Shown: positions 1 through 10,320 of the stretch, piece after piece | How positions within the stretch are numbered: position 1 is the stretch's first letter | How the letters are laid out: every line of letters starts with the position of its first letter | Source of the DNA: Martinezella rhizogenes | Lineage (GTDB): Bacteria > Pseudomonadota > Alphaproteobacteria > Rhizobiales > Rhizobiaceae | Direction of reading: 5' to 3' | Assembly (NCBI RefSeq): GCF_027460065.1 | Contig: NZ_JAPYZZ010000019.1 | Location: 1-64,000, forward strand | Length of the DNA stretch: 64,000 nt | Notes under the pieces: generated by a model | Seen by the model: only the letters and a program-made list of their open reading frames with translations | Told to the model about the DNA's origin: nothing | Databases searched by the model: none | Translations under genes and position numbers: made by a program

Positions 1-883
1 TCCTACGACTTCCCGGGCGACGATATCCCGATCATCAAGGGTTCGGCACTTGCCGCTCTTGAAGATTCCGACAAGAAGATCGGTGAAGACGCGATCCGCG
101 AGCTGATGGCTGCTGTTGACGCCTACATCCCGACGCCTGAGCGTCCGATCGACCAGCCGTTCCTGATGCCGATCGAAGACGTGTTCTCGATCTCGGGCCG
201 TGGTACGGTTGTGACGGGTCGCGTTGAGCGCGGTATCGTCAAGGTTGGTGAAGAAGTCGAAATCGTCGGCATTCGTCCGACCTCGAAGACGACTGTTACC
301 GGCGTTGAAATGTTCCGCAAGCTGCTCGACCAGGGCCAGGCTGGCGACAACATCGGTGCACTGGTTCGCGGCGTTACCCGTGACGGCGTTGAGCGTGGTC
401 AGATCCTGTGCAAGCCGGGTTCGGTCAAGCCGCACAAGAAGTTCATGGCAGAAGCCTACATCCTGACGAAGGAAGAAGGCGGCCGTCATACGCCGTTCTT
501 CACGAACTACCGTCCGCAGTTCTACTTCCGTACGACTGACGTTACCGGTATCGTTTCGCTTCCTGAAGGCACGGAAATGGTTATGCCGTTCGGTCAAGCC
601 GCACAAGAAGTTCATGGCAGAAGCCTACATCCTGACGAAGGAAGAAGGCGGCCGTCATACGCCGTTCTTCACGAACTACCGTCCGCAGTTCTACTTCCGT
701 ACGACTGACGTTACCGGTATCGTTTCGCTTCCTGAAGGCACGGAAATGGTTATGCCTGGCGACAACGTCACGGTTGAAGTCGAGCTGATCGTTCCGATCG
801 CGATGGAAGAAAAGCTGCGCTTCGCTATCCGCGAAGGTGGCCGTACCGTTGGCGCCGGCATCGTCGCTTCGATCGTCGAGTAA
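1..883 (+). pseudogene. tuf: Elongation factor Tu, 3' part, disrupted by tandem duplication
   Basis: EF-Tu delivers aminoacyl-tRNA to the ribosome. The window opens inside the gene; frame 1 reads through domain 2 ([14 protein letters not shown]) and into domain 3. A 169-bp segment is present twice (419-587 and 588-756). Because 169 is not a multiple of three, the frame shifts after codon 196 (EMVMP). It then runs 39 unrelated residues to a TGA at 706-708. The native C terminus ([13 protein letters not shown] to IVASIVE, TAA at 881-883) continues in another frame. Removing one repeat unit restores a normal EF-Tu end, so this copy should be inactive if the sequence is right. Rhizobia usually carry a second tuf, which could explain survival; an assembly error is the main alternative. 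Confidence 0.9.
419..756 (+). repeat. 169-bp perfect tandem direct repeat inside tuf
   Basis: Units 419-587 and 588-756 are identical by eye. Both start at gttcggtcaagccgcacaag and end at ggaaatggttatgcc. The flanks differ (ccggg before the first unit, tggcgac after the second). The exact identity means the event is recent or artefactual. Confidence 0.93.
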
Positions 884-904
884 TATCGACTTCCAAAATT
901 CAGC

Positions 905-941
905 CCGGCGGCGGTGTTTCAGACACCGCCGCCGGACTTTT
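905..941 (+). terminator. Rho-independent terminator after tuf
   Basis: A long GC stem (arm ggcggcggtgt at 907-917 pairing with acaccgccgcc at 923-933, extended by two C-G pairs) closes the loop ttcag. It is followed by acttttaat. It lies 22 bases after the tuf stop and separates tuf from rpsJ transcription. Confidence 0.85.
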
Positions 942-1193
942 AATAAAAAGCCTGGCGGCGTTGCATTTTTAGTGCTTGAAAAATTCGGTGAAAGCGCGTA
1001 AACGCGCACTCACACTCACCCGCTGGATTCGCAAGTCATTGCGGAGCGCGGTGTTTTAGCAATACAGACTACTGAAATGATTGGAGTGCAGGGGCATTCC
1101 TCTCGATTTTTGAAAATCTGCGGCGCCACGATCAATAGAAGTTCATGTGTTTCCGCGTGCGGAAACGAATAACAAAGAACAAGGACAAGACGA
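942..1193 (+). promoter_or_regulatory. Leader and probable promoter region of the S10 operon
   Basis: This gap between the tuf terminator and rpsJ has no convincing ORF. A TTGAAA at 976-981 followed after 17 bases by TAAACG (999-1004) is a weak -35/-10 candidate. It would leave a leader of about 180 nt before rpsJ. The assignment rests mainly on the position between a terminator and an operon. Confidence 0.35.
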
Positions 1194-1502
1194 ATGACCG
1201 GCCAGAATATCCGTATCCGCCTCAAGGCGTTCGATCACCGGATCCTCGATGCCTCTACCCGTGAAATCGTGTCGACCGCAAAGCGCACCGGCGCCAGCGT
1301 TCGCGGCCCGGTTCCGCTCCCCACCCGCATCGAAAAGTTTACCGTCAACCGCTCTCCTCACGTTGACAAGAAAAGCCGTGAACAGTTCGAAATGCGGACG
1401 CACAAGCGTCTTCTCGATATCGTTGACCCCACCCCGCAGACTGTCGATGCTCTTATGAAGCTCGACCTCGCTGCTGGCGTTGACGTGGAAATCAAGCTCT
1501 AA
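1194..1502 (+). CDS. rpsJ: 30S ribosomal protein S10
   Basis: S10 (102 aa, normal length) is a 30S head protein. It also acts as NusE, pairing with NusB in transcription antitermination. The ATG start gives [15 protein letters not shown], a typical S10 N terminus; [19 protein letters not shown] is the conserved loop region. It is the first gene of the S10 cluster. The gap of 168 bp to rplC is larger than other gaps in this part of the cluster. Confidence 0.97.
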   Translation: MTGQNIRIRLKAFDHRILDASTREIVSTAKRTGASVRGPVPLPTRIEKFTVNRSPHVDKKSREQFEMRTHKRLLDIVDPTPQTVDALMKLDLAAGVDVEIKL

Positions 1503-1670
1503 GACCCGGCCCGATCCATCCAAGGTGAGGGCTGAAATAACAAGGAAGGTACGTGGAGCAATCCAACGTCTTCCAAACCGGAGACCGGAAACATCGTGAG
1601 ATGTCGAAGGGCACTCCTTAACAAAGGCCAGAGAGGGTTTTCCCTTCAAGGCTCGCAAGAGGATGAACCA

Positions 1671-2312
1671 ATGCGTTCAGGTGTGATTGCACAGAAAGTG
1701 GGTATGACACGCGTCTATAACGACGCAGGTGAACATATCCCTGTAACAGTATTGCGACTGGATAACGTACAAGTCGTTGCCCAGCGCACGGAAGACAAGA
1801 ATGGCTACACCGCAGTTCAGCTCGGTGCCGGCCAGTCCAAGGTCAAGAACACGACGAAGGCGCTTCGCGGTCATTTTGCCGCTGCCAATGTCGAACCGAA
1901 AGCCAAGCTCGTCGAGTTCCGGGTTTCCCCCGAGAACCTGATCGACATCGGTGCAACACTGACCGCAAATCATTTTCAGTCCGGCCAGCTGGTCGACGTC
2001 ACTGGAACCACAATCGGTAAAGGTTTTGCCGGTGCTATGAAGCGTCACAACTTCGGTGGTGGCCGCGCTTCGCACGGTAACTCCGTATCGCACCGTGCAC
2101 ACGGTTCGACCGGTAACAACCAGGATCCGGGCCGCGTCTGGAAGGGCAAGCGCATGGCTGGTCATATGGGCCAGACGCGCGTTACGACCCAGAACCTTGA
2201 AGTCGTTTCGACTGATGAAGACCGTGGCCTCATCCTGGTAAAGGGTGCAGTTCCCGGTTCGAAGGGTTCCTGGATCATCGTCCGCGACGCCGTCAAGTCG
2301 GCTGCGAAGTAA
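1671..2312 (+). CDS. rplC: 50S ribosomal protein L3
   Basis: L3 (213 aa) is an early 50S assembly protein whose loop reaches toward the peptidyl transferase centre. I chose the ATG at 1671 ([16 protein letters not shown]) because it matches the family N terminus and follows an AGAGGA ribosome binding site. An in-frame GTG at 1596 would add 25 non-conserved residues. The signature [20 protein letters not shown] is present. Confidence 0.96.
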   Translation: MRSGVIAQKVGMTRVYNDAGEHIPVTVLRLDNVQVVAQRTEDKNGYTAVQLGAGQSKVKNTTKALRGHFAAANVEPKAKLVEFRVSPENLIDIGATLTANHFQSGQLVDVTGTTIGKGFAGAMKRHNFGGGRASHGNSVSHRAHGSTGNNQDPGRVWKGKRMAGHMGQTRVTTQNLEVVSTDEDRGLILVKGAVPGSKGSWIIVRDAVKSAAK

Positions 2313-2324
2313 GGGAGCCTTATC

Positions 2325-2945
2325 ATGGAATTGAACGTCAAAACCCTCGAGGGAAAAGACGCCGGCAAGGTTTCTCTGTCGGATGAGATCTTCGGCCTCG
2401 ACCCCCGCCAGGACATCCTGGCCCGCATGGTTCGCTGGCAGCTTGCAAAGAAGCAGCAGGGAACCCACAAGTCCAAGAACCGGTCGGAAGTTTCCCGCAC
2501 CGGCGCGAAGATGTACAAGCAGAAGGGTACGGGTCGCGCTCGTCACCATTCGGCTCGCGCACCGCAGTTCCGCGGCGGCGGCAAGGCCCACGGCCCGGTC
2601 GTTCGCAGCCACGCCCATGACCTTCCCAAGAAGGTTCGTGCGCTCGCTCTGCGTCACGCTTTGTCTGCAAAGCTGAAGGCTGAAGAACTGATCATCGTCG
2701 ATCAGCTCGTTGCATCCGAAGCAAAGACCAAGGCTCTGCTGGGCAGCTTCGCTTCGCTTGGCCTGACCAACGCTCTCGTTATCGGTGGCGCTGAACTTGA
2801 CGGCAACTTCAAGCTCGCAGCCCAGAACATCCCGAATGTGGACGTTCTGCCGGTACAGGGCATCAATGTTTACGACATCCTGCGCCGTGGCAAGCTGGTG
2901 CTTTCCAAGGCTGCTGTAGAGGCTCTGGAGGAGCGGTTCAAATGA
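2325..2945 (+). CDS. rplD: 50S ribosomal protein L4
   Basis: L4 (206 aa) lines the polypeptide exit tunnel. In E. coli it also represses its own operon; whether it does so here is unknown. The basic tunnel loop is visible ([21 protein letters not shown]). It starts 12 bases after rplC and overlaps rplW by 4 bases, suggesting translational coupling. Confidence 0.96.
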   Translation: MELNVKTLEGKDAGKVSLSDEIFGLDPRQDILARMVRWQLAKKQQGTHKSKNRSEVSRTGAKMYKQKGTGRARHHSARAPQFRGGGKAHGPVVRSHAHDLPKKVRALALRHALSAKLKAEELIIVDQLVASEAKTKALLGSFASLGLTNALVIGGAELDGNFKLAAQNIPNVDVLPVQGINVYDILRRGKLVLSKAAVEALEERFK

Positions 2946-3235
2946 CGGATCTTCGCCACTACGATGTGATCGTATCTCCTTCGATCACGGAAAAGTCGAC
3001 GCTGGTATCCGAACAGAACCAGGTCGTATTCAACGTCGCCAAGAGCGCTTCCAAGCCTGAAATCAAGGCTGCCGTGGAAGCTCTCTTCGGTGTCAAAGTC
3101 ACGGCTGTGAACACGCTTATCCGCAAGGGTAAGACCCGTCGTTTCCGTGGGTTCGCCGGTAAGCTTAAGGACGTCAAGAAAGCCGTCGTTACGCTCGCCG
3201 AAGGTCAATCCATCGACGTGTCCACCGGACTCTAA
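2942..3235 (+). CDS. rplW: 50S ribosomal protein L23
   Basis: L23 (97 aa) surrounds the exit tunnel and is the docking site for trigger factor and SRP. The N terminus [20 protein letters not shown] and the loop [12 protein letters not shown] are typical. The start lies in an ATGA overlap with the rplD stop. Confidence 0.96.
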   Translation: MTDLRHYDVIVSPSITEKSTLVSEQNQVVFNVAKSASKPEIKAAVEALFGVKVTAVNTLIRKGKTRRFRGFAGKLKDVKKAVVTLAEGQSIDVSTGL

Positions 3236-3278
3236 AGGTTAGGCCCAAGCGGGCAAAGACCCAAAAGGGAACAAGAAT

Positions 3279-4115
3279 ATGGCATTGAAAAGTTTCAATC
3301 CGACCACGCCGAGCCAGCGCCAGCTGGTTATCGTGGACCGCGCTTCGCTCTACAAGGGCAAGCCGGTAAAGGCTCTCACCCAGGGCCTCAGCTCCAAGGG
3401 TGGCCGTAACAACCAGGGCCGGATCACCGTCCGTTTCCAGGGTGGCGGTCACAAGCGGACCTATCGTCTGGTAGACTTCAAGCGTCGCAAGTTTGACGTT
3501 GAAGGTACCGTTGAACGTCTGGAATACGACCCCAACCGCACCGCGTTCATCGCGCTGGTTACGTATACCGACGGCGAACAGGCTTACATTCTCGCGCCAC
3601 AGCGTCTTGCTGCCGGTGACAAGGTGATCGCCTCCGACAAGGCAGTGGACGTGAAGCCCGGCAACACCATGCCGCTTCAGTACATTCCGGTCGGTTCGAT
3701 CATCCATAACGTCGAGATGAAGCCGGGCAAGGGCGGTCAGATCGCTCGCTCCGCCGGTACGTATGTCCAGCTCGTCGGCCGCGATGCCGGTATGGCCATC
3801 CTGCGTCTCAACTCGGGCGAACAGCGTCTGGTGCACGGCTCCTGCCTCGCATCGATCGGCGCTGTTTCGAACTCGGACCACGGCAACATCAACGACGGCA
3901 AGGCCGGTCGTTCCCGTTGGCGCGGCAAGCGTCCGCACGTTCGCGGCGTCGTCATGAACCCGGTCGACCACCCGCACGGTGGTGGTGAAGGTCGTACGTC
4001 GGGTGGTCGTCACCCGGTTACTCCGTGGGGCAAGCCCACCAAGGGCAAGCGTACACGTTCGAACAAGTCGACCGACAAGTTCATCATGCGCTCGCGCCAT
4101 CAGCGTAAGAAGTAA
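3279..4115 (+). CDS. rplB: 50S ribosomal protein L2
   Basis: L2 (278 aa) is needed for subunit association and peptidyl transferase function. Full length: RNA-binding OB fold in the first half, SH3-like barrel in the second. The C-terminal motif [16 protein letters not shown] contains the conserved histidine region near the catalytic centre. No truncation. Confidence 0.97.
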   Translation: MALKSFNPTTPSQRQLVIVDRASLYKGKPVKALTQGLSSKGGRNNQGRITVRFQGGGHKRTYRLVDFKRRKFDVEGTVERLEYDPNRTAFIALVTYTDGEQAYILAPQRLAAGDKVIASDKAVDVKPGNTMPLQYIPVGSIIHNVEMKPGKGGQIARSAGTYVQLVGRDAGMAILRLNSGEQRLVHGSCLASIGAVSNSDHGNINDGKAGRSRWRGKRPHVRGVVMNPVDHPHGGGEGRTSGGRHPVTPWGKPTKGKRTRSNKSTDKFIMRSRHQRKK

Positions 4116-4130
4116 GAGAGGTAGTCACTC

Positions 4131-4409
4131 ATGGCTCGTTCAGTATGGAAAGGTCCGTTTGTTGACGGCTATCTTCTCACCAAGGCTGAGAAGGTGCGCG
4201 AGAGCGGACGTAACGAAGTAATCAAGATCTGGAGCCGTCGCTCCACGATCCTGCCGCAGTTCGTTGGTCTGACGTTCGGCGTCTACAACGGCAGCAAGCA
4301 TGTGCCCGTCTCGGTCAACGAAGACATGGTCGGACACAAGTTCGGTGAATTCTCTCCGACCCGTACCTATTACGGTCACGGCGCGGACAAGAAGGCAAAG
4401 AGGAAGTAA
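4131..4409 (+). CDS. rpsS: 30S ribosomal protein S19
   Basis: S19 (92 aa) binds 16S rRNA in the head and forms a complex with S13. [16 protein letters not shown] and the C-terminal [20 protein letters not shown] are family hallmarks. It sits 15 bases after rplB and 2 bases before rplV. Confidence 0.97.
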   Translation: MARSVWKGPFVDGYLLTKAEKVRESGRNEVIKIWSRRSTILPQFVGLTFGVYNGSKHVPVSVNEDMVGHKFGEFSPTRTYYGHGADKKAKRK

Positions 4410-4411
4410 TC

Positions 4412-4801
4412 ATGGCGAAGGCTAAGACCGAACGCCGGCTGAAGGACAATGAGGCTCAGGCCATTGCCCGTACGCTCCGCGTCAGCCCCCAGAAACTGAA
4501 CCTGGTTGCCGCTCTTATCCGTGGCAAGAAGGTTGATCGCGCTCTCGCCGAGCTCGAATTCTCCCGCAAGCGCATTGCAGGCACCGTCAAGAAGACGCTC
4601 GAATCTGCAATTGCCAATGCGGAAAACAACCATGACCTCGACGTCGACGCTCTCGTCGTCGCCGAGGCCTATGTTGGCAAGTCCATCACCATGAAGCGTT
4701 TCCACGCTCGTGGCCGTGGTCGTGCTTCCCGCATTGAAAAGCCGTTCGCTCACCTCACGATCGTTGTTCGTGAAGTTGAGGAAAAAGGGGAGGCCGCATA
4801 A
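4412..4801 (+). CDS. rplV: 50S ribosomal protein L22
   Basis: L22 (129 aa) contributes a beta hairpin to the exit tunnel constriction, the site of macrolide-resistance changes in other bacteria. The hairpin stretch [20 protein letters not shown] is intact. The stop overlaps the rpsC start by one base (TAATG). Confidence 0.96.
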   Translation: MAKAKTERRLKDNEAQAIARTLRVSPQKLNLVAALIRGKKVDRALAELEFSRKRIAGTVKKTLESAIANAENNHDLDVDALVVAEAYVGKSITMKRFHARGRGRASRIEKPFAHLTIVVREVEEKGEAA

Positions 4802-5532
4802 TGGGTCAGAAAATCAATCCAATCGGCTTCCGCCTCGGCATCAACCGTACCTGGGATAGCCGCTGGTACGCTGACACCGCTGAATACGGCAAGCTTCTGC
4901 ATGAAGACCTGAAGATCCGGGCTTACCTGATCAAGGAACTCAAGCAGGCTGGTATCGCCAAGGTCGTCATCGAGCGTCCGCACAAGAAGTGCCGCGTCAC
5001 GATCCACTCGGCTCGTCCGGGTCTGATCATCGGCAAGAAGGGTGCAGACATCGAGAAGCTTCGCAAGAAGCTTTCCGAGATGACCAACTCCGAAACGCAC
5101 CTCAACATCGTTGAAGTGCGCAAGCCGGAAATCGACGCTACTCTGGTAGCTCAGTCGATCGCCCAGCAGCTCGAGCGCCGCGTGGCTTTCCGCCGTGCGA
5201 TGAAGCGCGCTGTTCAGTCCGCAATGCGTCTTGGCGCCGAAGGCATCAAGATCACCTGCGGCGGCCGTCTTGGTGGTGCTGAAATCGCTCGTACCGAATG
5301 GTACCGCGAAGGTCGCGTTCCGCTGCACACGCTGCGTGCGGACATCGACTACGGCACGGCTGAAGCTGAAACCGCATTCGGTATCTGCGGCATCAAGGTC
5401 TGGATCTTCAAGGGCGAAATCCTTGAGCACGATCCGATGGCTTCTGAGCGTCGCGGTCTCGAAGGCGACGCACAGGGCCCTGCAAGCCGTGAGCGTGGCG
5501 ATCGTGGCGATCGTCGTCGCGAAAACGCTTGA
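4801..5532 (+). CDS. rpsC: 30S ribosomal protein S3
   Basis: S3 (243 aa) lies at the mRNA entry channel. The N-terminal KH domain has the GxxG loop ([18 protein letters not shown]) at about residues 76-93. The C-terminal S3 domain follows, ending in a polar tail rich in R, E, G and D ([14 protein letters not shown]), as in other alphaproteobacteria. It is coupled to rplV by a one-base overlap. Confidence 0.97.
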   Translation: MGQKINPIGFRLGINRTWDSRWYADTAEYGKLLHEDLKIRAYLIKELKQAGIAKVVIERPHKKCRVTIHSARPGLIIGKKGADIEKLRKKLSEMTNSETHLNIVEVRKPEIDATLVAQSIAQQLERRVAFRRAMKRAVQSAMRLGAEGIKITCGGRLGGAEIARTEWYREGRVPLHTLRADIDYGTAEAETAFGICGIKVWIFKGEILEHDPMASERRGLEGDAQGPASRERGDRGDRRRENA

Positions 5533-5570
5533 TTGACGCTGGCGAAAGATAAGCTCGGAGAAGTAAGAAA

Positions 5571-5984
5571 ATGTTGCAGCCAAAGCGTACTAAGTACCGT
5601 AAGCAGTTCAAGGGACGCATCAAGGGCGTCGCCAAGGGCGGCTTTGACCTGGCATTCGGTGAATTCGGCTTGAAGTCGCAGGAACCGAACCGCGTGAATG
5701 CACGCGAGATCGAAGCGGCCCGCCGCGCGATCACGCGTTACATGAAGCGCGCAGGTCGTGTGTGGATCCGCGTATTCCCTGACGTTCCGGTAACGGCAAA
5801 GCCGACCGAAGTTCGTATGGGTAAGGGCAAGGGTTCGGTCGAATACTGGGCATGCAAGGTCAAGCCCGGTCGTATGATGTTCGAGATCGACGGTGTTACC
5901 GAGGAGATCGCCCGTGAGGCGCTTCGTCTCGGCGCTGCCAAGCTCTCGGTCAAGACGCGCTTCGTACAGCGCATCGCAGAGTAA
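5571..5984 (+). CDS. rplP: 50S ribosomal protein L16
   Basis: L16 (137 aa) helps position A-site tRNA on the 50S subunit. [19 protein letters not shown] and [19 protein letters not shown] are conserved. The later arginine-rich part is intact. 38 bases separate it from rpsC. Confidence 0.97.
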   Translation: MLQPKRTKYRKQFKGRIKGVAKGGFDLAFGEFGLKSQEPNRVNAREIEAARRAITRYMKRAGRVWIRVFPDVPVTAKPTEVRMGKGKGSVEYWACKVKPGRMMFEIDGVTEEIAREALRLGAAKLSVKTRFVQRIAE

Positions 5985-5996
5985 GGAGCAAGGCAC

Positions 5997-6197
5997 ATGA
6001 AAGCCGATGAAGTTCGCGGCCTCAGCGCCGACCAGCTCAAGGACAAGCTCGCCGATCTGAAGAAGGAGCAGTTCAACCTGCGCTTCCAGAAGGCGACTGG
6101 CCAGCTGGAGAAGTCCTCGCGCATCAACGAAGTCCGTAAGGACATCGCCCGCGTTAAAACCATTGCCCGCCAGAAGGCGGCAGAAGCCAAGGCCTAA
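5997..6197 (+). CDS. rpmC: 50S ribosomal protein L29
   Basis: L29 (66 aa, usual size) is a two-helix protein next to L23 at the tunnel exit. The motif [20 protein letters not shown] is characteristic. It lies 12 bases after rplP with an AAGGAGC ribosome binding site. Confidence 0.96.
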   Translation: MKADEVRGLSADQLKDKLADLKKEQFNLRFQKATGQLEKSSRINEVRKDIARVKTIARQKAAEAKA

Positions 6198-6208
6198 GGA
6201 AAAATAAT

Positions 6209-6445
6209 ATGCCGAAACGCATTCTGCAGGGCGTCGTAGTGTCCGACAAGAACGAGAAGACTGTCGTGGTCCGGGTTGAGCGTCGATTCGCTCACCCGCT
6301 CATGCAAAAGACCGTTCGTCGTTCGAAGAAGTACAAGGCACACGACGAGAACAATCAGTATAAGGTCGGCGATGTCGTTTCCATCGAGGAATGCGCACCG
6401 ATCTCCAAGGACAAGCGCTGGACGGTCGTTGCCGCCCAGGCTTAA
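6209..6445 (+). CDS. rpsQ: 30S ribosomal protein S17
   Basis: S17 (78 aa) is an OB-fold primary 16S rRNA-binding protein. [20 protein letters not shown] and [20 protein letters not shown] are typical. It is the last gene before an unusually long gap (236 bp) containing a hairpin followed by T residues. Confidence 0.96.
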   Translation: MPKRILQGVVVSDKNEKTVVVRVERRFAHPLMQKTVRRSKKYKAHDENNQYKVGDVVSIEECAPISKDKRWTVVAAQA

Positions 6446-6681
6446 TTTCATCAGAATCGCGCCAGGTCTCTTGTACTTGGCGCGGAATCCTGTATGAAGC
6501 AGCGCAAGGACGCTCGTGACCCGGGCGTCTTTTGCTTTGATGCGCACGGAAGGTCCCTCGGGAAACCACCCTGTCACGACATTTCCGCGCAAAAAAAGAG
6601 ATATTCATAAGCTGGAGCAGGGGGCTCTCTCGAGAGAGAGTTTGCCCAACCGTTCCAGTAACAACAAGAAGGCGACCTGAC
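6446..6681 (+). promoter_or_regulatory. Intergenic region rpsQ-rplN with terminator-like hairpin
   Basis: This 236-bp break in an otherwise compact cluster has no convincing gene. A hairpin (acgctcg at 6510-6516, loop tgacc, cgggcgt at 6522-6528) followed by cttttg resembles a terminator or attenuator. Further on, ctctctcgagagag (about 6626-6639) is a perfect palindrome shortly before rplN. It could mark the end of an S10 transcript and the start of a separate spc transcript. Confidence 0.4.
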
Positions 6682-7050
6682 ATGATTCAGATGCAAACAA
6701 ACCTCGACGTGGCGGATAATTCCGGCGCACGTCGTGTCATGTGCATCAAGGTGCTGGGCGGCTCGAAGCGCAAATATGCTTCTGTTGGCGACATTATTGT
6801 CGTTTCCATCAAGGAAGCTATTCCGCGCGGCCGCGTCAAGAAGGGCGATGTGATGAAGGCGGTTGTCGTGCGCACCGCCAAGGACATCCGCCGCGCTGAC
6901 GGCAGCGTCATCCGTTTCGATAACAACGCAGCCGTTCTTATCGACAACAAGAAAGAGCCCATCGGCACCCGTATCTTCGGACCGGTTCCGCGCGAACTTC
7001 GCGCCAAGAACCATATGAAGATCATCTCGCTGGCTCCGGAAGTACTGTAA
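6682..7050 (+). CDS. rplN: 50S ribosomal protein L14
   Basis: L14 (122 aa) lies at the subunit interface and is the binding site of silencing factor Rsf[21 protein letters not shown] and the C-terminal [11 protein letters not shown] are conserved. It is the first gene of the spc-type block. Confidence 0.97.
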   Translation: MIQMQTNLDVADNSGARRVMCIKVLGGSKRKYASVGDIIVVSIKEAIPRGRVKKGDVMKAVVVRTAKDIRRADGSVIRFDNNAAVLIDNKKEPIGTRIFGPVPRELRAKNHMKIISLAPEVL

Positions 7051-7062
7051 GGAGCGATAGCG

Positions 7063-7371
7063 ATGCAAAAAATTCGTAAAGGCGACAATGTTGTCGTATT
7101 GACCGGTAAGGACAAGGGCCGTACCGGCGAAGTAATCCAGGTAATGCCGAAAGAAGACCGTGCCGTTGTGCGTGGCGTAAACATGGTGAAGCGTCACCAG
7201 CGCCAGACCCAGGCTCAGGAAGCCGGCATCATCAACAAGGAAGCATCCTTGCACATCTCCAACATCGCCATCGTCGACAAGGATGGCAAGCCGACCCGCG
7301 TTGGCTTCTCTGTTGTGGATGGCAAGAAGGTCCGCGTGGCCAAGCGTTCGGGAGAAGTGATCGATGGCTGA
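7063..7371 (+). CDS. rplX: 50S ribosomal protein L24
   Basis: L24 (102 aa) initiates 50S assembly near the exit tunnel. A KOW motif ([19 protein letters not shown]) lies at the N terminus. The 3' end overlaps rplE by 8 bases. Confidence 0.96.
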   Translation: MQKIRKGDNVVVLTGKDKGRTGEVIQVMPKEDRAVVRGVNMVKRHQRQTQAQEAGIINKEASLHISNIAIVDKDGKPTRVGFSVVDGKKVRVAKRSGEVIDG

Positions 7372-7918
7372 TAAGTACGAGCCGCGTCTCAAGACGGAAT
7401 ACGTTTCCCGTATCCGCGGCGCCATGCAGGAGAAGTTCTCCTACGCGAACGTCATGATGATCCCCAAGCTGGACAAGATCGTCATCAACATGGGCGTTGG
7501 CGAAGCAACCGCCGATTCGAAGAAGCCAACGATTGCTGCTGGCGATCTGGCGGCAATTGCCGGTCAGAAGCCTGTCATCACCAAGGCTCGCAATTCGATC
7601 GCCGGCTTCAAGGTGCGCGAACACATGCCAATCGGCGCGAAGGTTACCCTTCGTGGCGAGCGCATGTACGAATTCCTTGATCGTCTGATCAACATCGCGC
7701 TGCCGCGCGTTCGCGACTTCCGGGGTCTGAACCCCAAGAGCTTTGACGGCCGTGGCAACTTCGCCATGGGCATCAAGGAACACATTGTGTTCCCTGAGAT
7801 CAACTACGACAAGGTTGATCAGATGTGGGGCATGGACATCATCGTTTGCACGACGGCGACGTCGGACGACGAAGCTCGGGCTCTGCTTACAGAGTTCAAC
7901 TTCCCGTTCCGTCACTAA
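7364..7918 (+). CDS. rplE: 50S ribosomal protein L5
   Basis: L5 (184 aa) binds 5S rRNA and contacts P-site t[17 protein letters not shown] and [18 protein letters not shown] are family signatures. Its start lies inside the end of rplX, so it is probably translationally coupled. Confidence 0.97.
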   Translation: MADKYEPRLKTEYVSRIRGAMQEKFSYANVMMIPKLDKIVINMGVGEATADSKKPTIAAGDLAAIAGQKPVITKARNSIAGFKVREHMPIGAKVTLRGERMYEFLDRLINIALPRVRDFRGLNPKSFDGRGNFAMGIKEHIVFPEINYDKVDQMWGMDIIVCTTATSDDEARALLTEFNFPFRH

Positions 7919-7951
7919 CCGTAACGACGAGCGTAGAAAAGGAACTCCGAT

Positions 7952-8257
7952 ATGGCGAAAACAAGCGCAGTTGAAAAGAACAAGCGCCGCCGCAAGTCGG
8001 TCGCCCAGCAGGCTACCAAGCGTGCTGCACTCAAGGCGATCGTGATGAACCAGTCCCTTCCGATCGAAGACCGGTTCAAGGCCACTCTGAAGCTCGCTTC
8101 GCTGCCGCGTGACGGCTCGAAGACGCGTATCCGCAACCGCTGCGAAGTAACGGGCCGTCCGCGCGCGTTCTATCGCAAGCTCAAGATGTCGCGTATCGCG
8201 CTTCGTGAGCTGGGCAATTCCGGCAAGGTGCCGGGCATTGTCAAGTCGAGCTGGTAA
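7952..8257 (+). CDS. rpsN: 30S ribosomal protein S14, zinc-independent form
   Basis: S14 (101 aa) is a 30S head protein. This is the long form lacking the two CxxC zinc motifs; a single cysteine is visible in [16 protein letters not shown]. The conserved C terminus [18 protein letters not shown] is complete. Confidence 0.97.
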   Translation: MAKTSAVEKNKRRRKSVAQQATKRAALKAIVMNQSLPIEDRFKATLKLASLPRDGSKTRIRNRCEVTGRPRAFYRKLKMSRIALRELGNSGKVPGIVKSSW

Positions 8258-8269
8258 GGAGACGGGCAC

Positions 8270-8668
8270 ATGACCATGACTGATCCTTTGGGTGATATGC
8301 TCACCCGCATCCGCAATGGTGCTGCTCGCCGCAAGTCGTCGGTAAGCACCCCTGCTTCCAGCCTGCGCGCACGCGTTCTCGACGTGCTGCAGTCTGAAGG
8401 CTACATCCGCGGTTATTCCAAGGTCGATTTCGAAAACGGCAAGGCCGAATTCACGATCGAACTGAAGTACTACGAAGGCGCGTCGGTGATCCGTGAGATC
8501 GGCCGCGTGTCCAAGCCGGGCCGCCGGGTTTATGTCTCGGTAAAGTCCATTCCGCAGGTCGCGAACGGCCTCGGCATCACCATCCTTTCGACTCCGAAGG
8601 GTGTGATGGCCGATCACCAGGCTCGCGAACAGAACGTTGGTGGCGAGGTTCTTTGCTCGGTCTTCTAA
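8270..8668 (+). CDS. rpsH: 30S ribosomal protein S8
   Basis: S8 (132 aa) is a central organiser of the 16S central domain and regulator of the spc operon in E. coli. [15 protein letters not shown] and the C-terminal [20 protein letters not shown] are diagnostic. Either of two ATGs (8270, 8276) is possible; I kept the first because of the AAGGAG just upstream. Confidence 0.96.
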   Translation: MTMTDPLGDMLTRIRNGAARRKSSVSTPASSLRARVLDVLQSEGYIRGYSKVDFENGKAEFTIELKYYEGASVIREIGRVSKPGRRVYVSVKSIPQVANGLGITILSTPKGVMADHQAREQNVGGEVLCSVF

Positions 8669-8711
8669 GACCCGAGCAAGGATCTCCATAACGAACAGAC
8701 AGGATTGAATA

Positions 8712-9245
8712 ATGTCTCGTATCGGTAAAAAGCCCGTTCCGGTTCCAGCAGGTGTGACGGCCAATGTCGACGGCCAGAAGGTTACTGCTAAGGGCCCGAA
8801 GGGTGAACTGTTTTTCGTCGCCAATGACGACATTCAGCTGAAGCTCGAAGATAACGGCGTTTCCGTAACGCCGGCTAACGGCACCAAGGAAGCTCGCTCG
8901 AAGTGGGGCATGTCCCGCACGATGATCGAGAACATCTTCAAGGGTGTTAAGGACGGCTATGAGCGCAAGCTCGAAATCAACGGCGTTGGTTACCGTGCCG
9001 CCCTGCAGGGCAAGAACCTGCAGCTGGCTCTCGGTTTCAGCCACGACGTTGTTTACGAGCCTCCGGTCGGCATCACCATTGCCGTGCCGAAGCCGACGGA
9101 AATCATCGTTTCCGGCATCAACAAGCAGCAGGTTGGCCAGGTAGCCGCGGAAATTCGCGAATACCGCGGTCCCGAGCCCTACAAGGGCAAGGGCGTGAAG
9201 TACGCTGAAGAGCGTATTGTCCGCAAAGAAGGCAAGAAGAAGTAA
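8712..9245 (+). CDS. rplF: 50S ribosomal protein L6
   Basis: L6 (177 aa) binds near the sarcin-ricin loop and factor-binding site. It has two L6 repeats. The C-terminal signature [18 protein letters not shown] is present. It lies 43 bases after rpsH. Confidence 0.97.
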   Translation: MSRIGKKPVPVPAGVTANVDGQKVTAKGPKGELFFVANDDIQLKLEDNGVSVTPANGTKEARSKWGMSRTMIENIFKGVKDGYERKLEINGVGYRAALQGKNLQLALGFSHDVVYEPPVGITIAVPKPTEIIVSGINKQQVGQVAAEIREYRGPEPYKGKGVKYAEERIVRKEGKKK

Positions 9246-9257
9246 GGATCACGCGAA

Positions 9258-9620
9258 ATGGCTAGCAGGAAAGAAGCACTTGCACGTCGCGCGAGCCGTG
9301 TGCGCCGCCAGATCAAGGCGGTTGCCAATGGCCGTCCGCGCCTGTCGGTTCATCGCTCGTCGAAGAACATCTACGCCCAGATCATCGATGACGTTGCTGG
9401 CAAGACGCTTGCGTCTGCCTCCACGCTCGAAGCCGATCTGCGCAGCTCGCTCAAGACCGGCGCCGACGTTGCAGCAGCTGCTGTTGTCGGCAAGCTGGTT
9501 GCCGAGCGTGCCGTCAAGGCTGGCGTCAAGGATGTCGTTTTCGACCGTGGCGCGTTCATCTATCATGGCCGCATCAAGGCCGTGGCTGAAGCTGCCCGCG
9601 AAGGCGGTCTGAACTTCTGA
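9258..9620 (+). CDS. rplR: 50S ribosomal protein L18
   Basis: L18 (120 aa) binds 5S rRNA with L5 and L25. The motif [20 protein letters not shown] and the end [20 protein letters not shown] are typical. It is followed by a hairpin rather than directly by rpsE. Confidence 0.97.
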   Translation: MASRKEALARRASRVRRQIKAVANGRPRLSVHRSSKNIYAQIIDDVAGKTLASASTLEADLRSSLKTGADVAAAAVVGKLVAERAVKAGVKDVVFDRGAFIYHGRIKAVAEAAREGGLNF

Positions 9621-9626
9621 TCTTTT

Positions 9627-9652
9627 TCCGCCCGGACAATGATCCGGGCGGA
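9627..9652. other. Perfect 10-bp hairpin between rplR and rpsE
   Basis: tccgcccgga and tccgggcgga form a perfect stem around the loop caatga. Only aattt follows on the plus strand, while a T run precedes the stem. So it is a weak terminator at best on the plus strand; it may instead affect mRNA processing or attenuation. Confidence 0.5.
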
Positions 9653-9739
9653 ATTTCACCGGGCCATGCGGATCTCTTCATCGAGGGCGCTGGTCTTTTC
9701 GTTTGCCGTTCCACCCGTAAAAGAAAAAGGACAAGGACA

Positions 9740-10309
9740 ATGGCACAGGAAAAAAGAGGTTCTCGCGACGATCGCCAGAACCGTGAAGAGCGCGATAGCG
9801 AATTCGTCGACAAGCTGGTCGCGATCAACCGCGTTGCAAAGGTTGTTAAGGGTGGCCGTCGCTTCGGCTTCGCCGCTCTCGTCGTCGTTGGCGACCAGAA
9901 GGGCCGCGTTGGCTTCGGTCACGGCAAGGCTCGTGAAGTTCCGGAAGCTATCCGCAAGGCAACGGAAAGCGCAAAGCGCGATCTGATCTTCGTTCCGCTG
10001 CGCGATGGCCGCACGCTGCACCACGACGTCAATGGCCGTCACGGCGCAGGCAAGGTTCTGCTGCGTTCGGCCAAGGCCGGTACCGGTATCATCGCCGGTG
10101 GTCCGATGCGCGCCGTTTTCGAAACGCTCGGCGTTCATGACGTTGTTGCGAAGTCGACCGGTTCGTCGAACCCGTACAACATGGTTCGCGCCACGTTCGA
10201 CGCGCTGAAGCATCAGGTTCATCCGAAGGACATCGCTGCACAGCGTGGTCTGAAATATGCGACCCTTCAGGCTCGCCGTGCCGCTTCCGGCAACGCTTCT
10301 GAAGAATAA
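9740..10309 (+). CDS. rpsE: 30S ribosomal protein S5
   Basis: S5 (189 aa) is involved in decoding fidelity and mRNA unwinding; it is a spectinomycin-resistance target in other bacteria. The double-stranded RNA-binding domain contains [20 protein letters not shown]. The second domain is complete ([19 protein letters not shown]). The N-terminal extension is charged, as in rhizobia. Confidence 0.97.
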   Translation: MAQEKRGSRDDRQNREERDSEFVDKLVAINRVAKVVKGGRRFGFAALVVVGDQKGRVGFGHGKAREVPEAIRKATESAKRDLIFVPLRDGRTLHHDVNGRHGAGKVLLRSAKAGTGIIAGGPMRAVFETLGVHDVVAKSTGSSNPYNMVRATFDALKHQVHPKDIAAQRGLKYATLQARRAASGNASEE

Positions 10310-10320
10310 GGAGCTGGATC

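Noticed and set aside
1502-1671. Gap rpsJ-rplC as another tandem repeat of 169 bp
   Set aside because: The spacing happens to be about 169 bases, equal to the tuf repeat unit, but the sequence is unrelated.
7232-8833. 533-aa minus-strand frame across rplX to rplF
   Set aside because: It lies opposite five intact ribosomal genes; no recognisable domain, no plausible start site.
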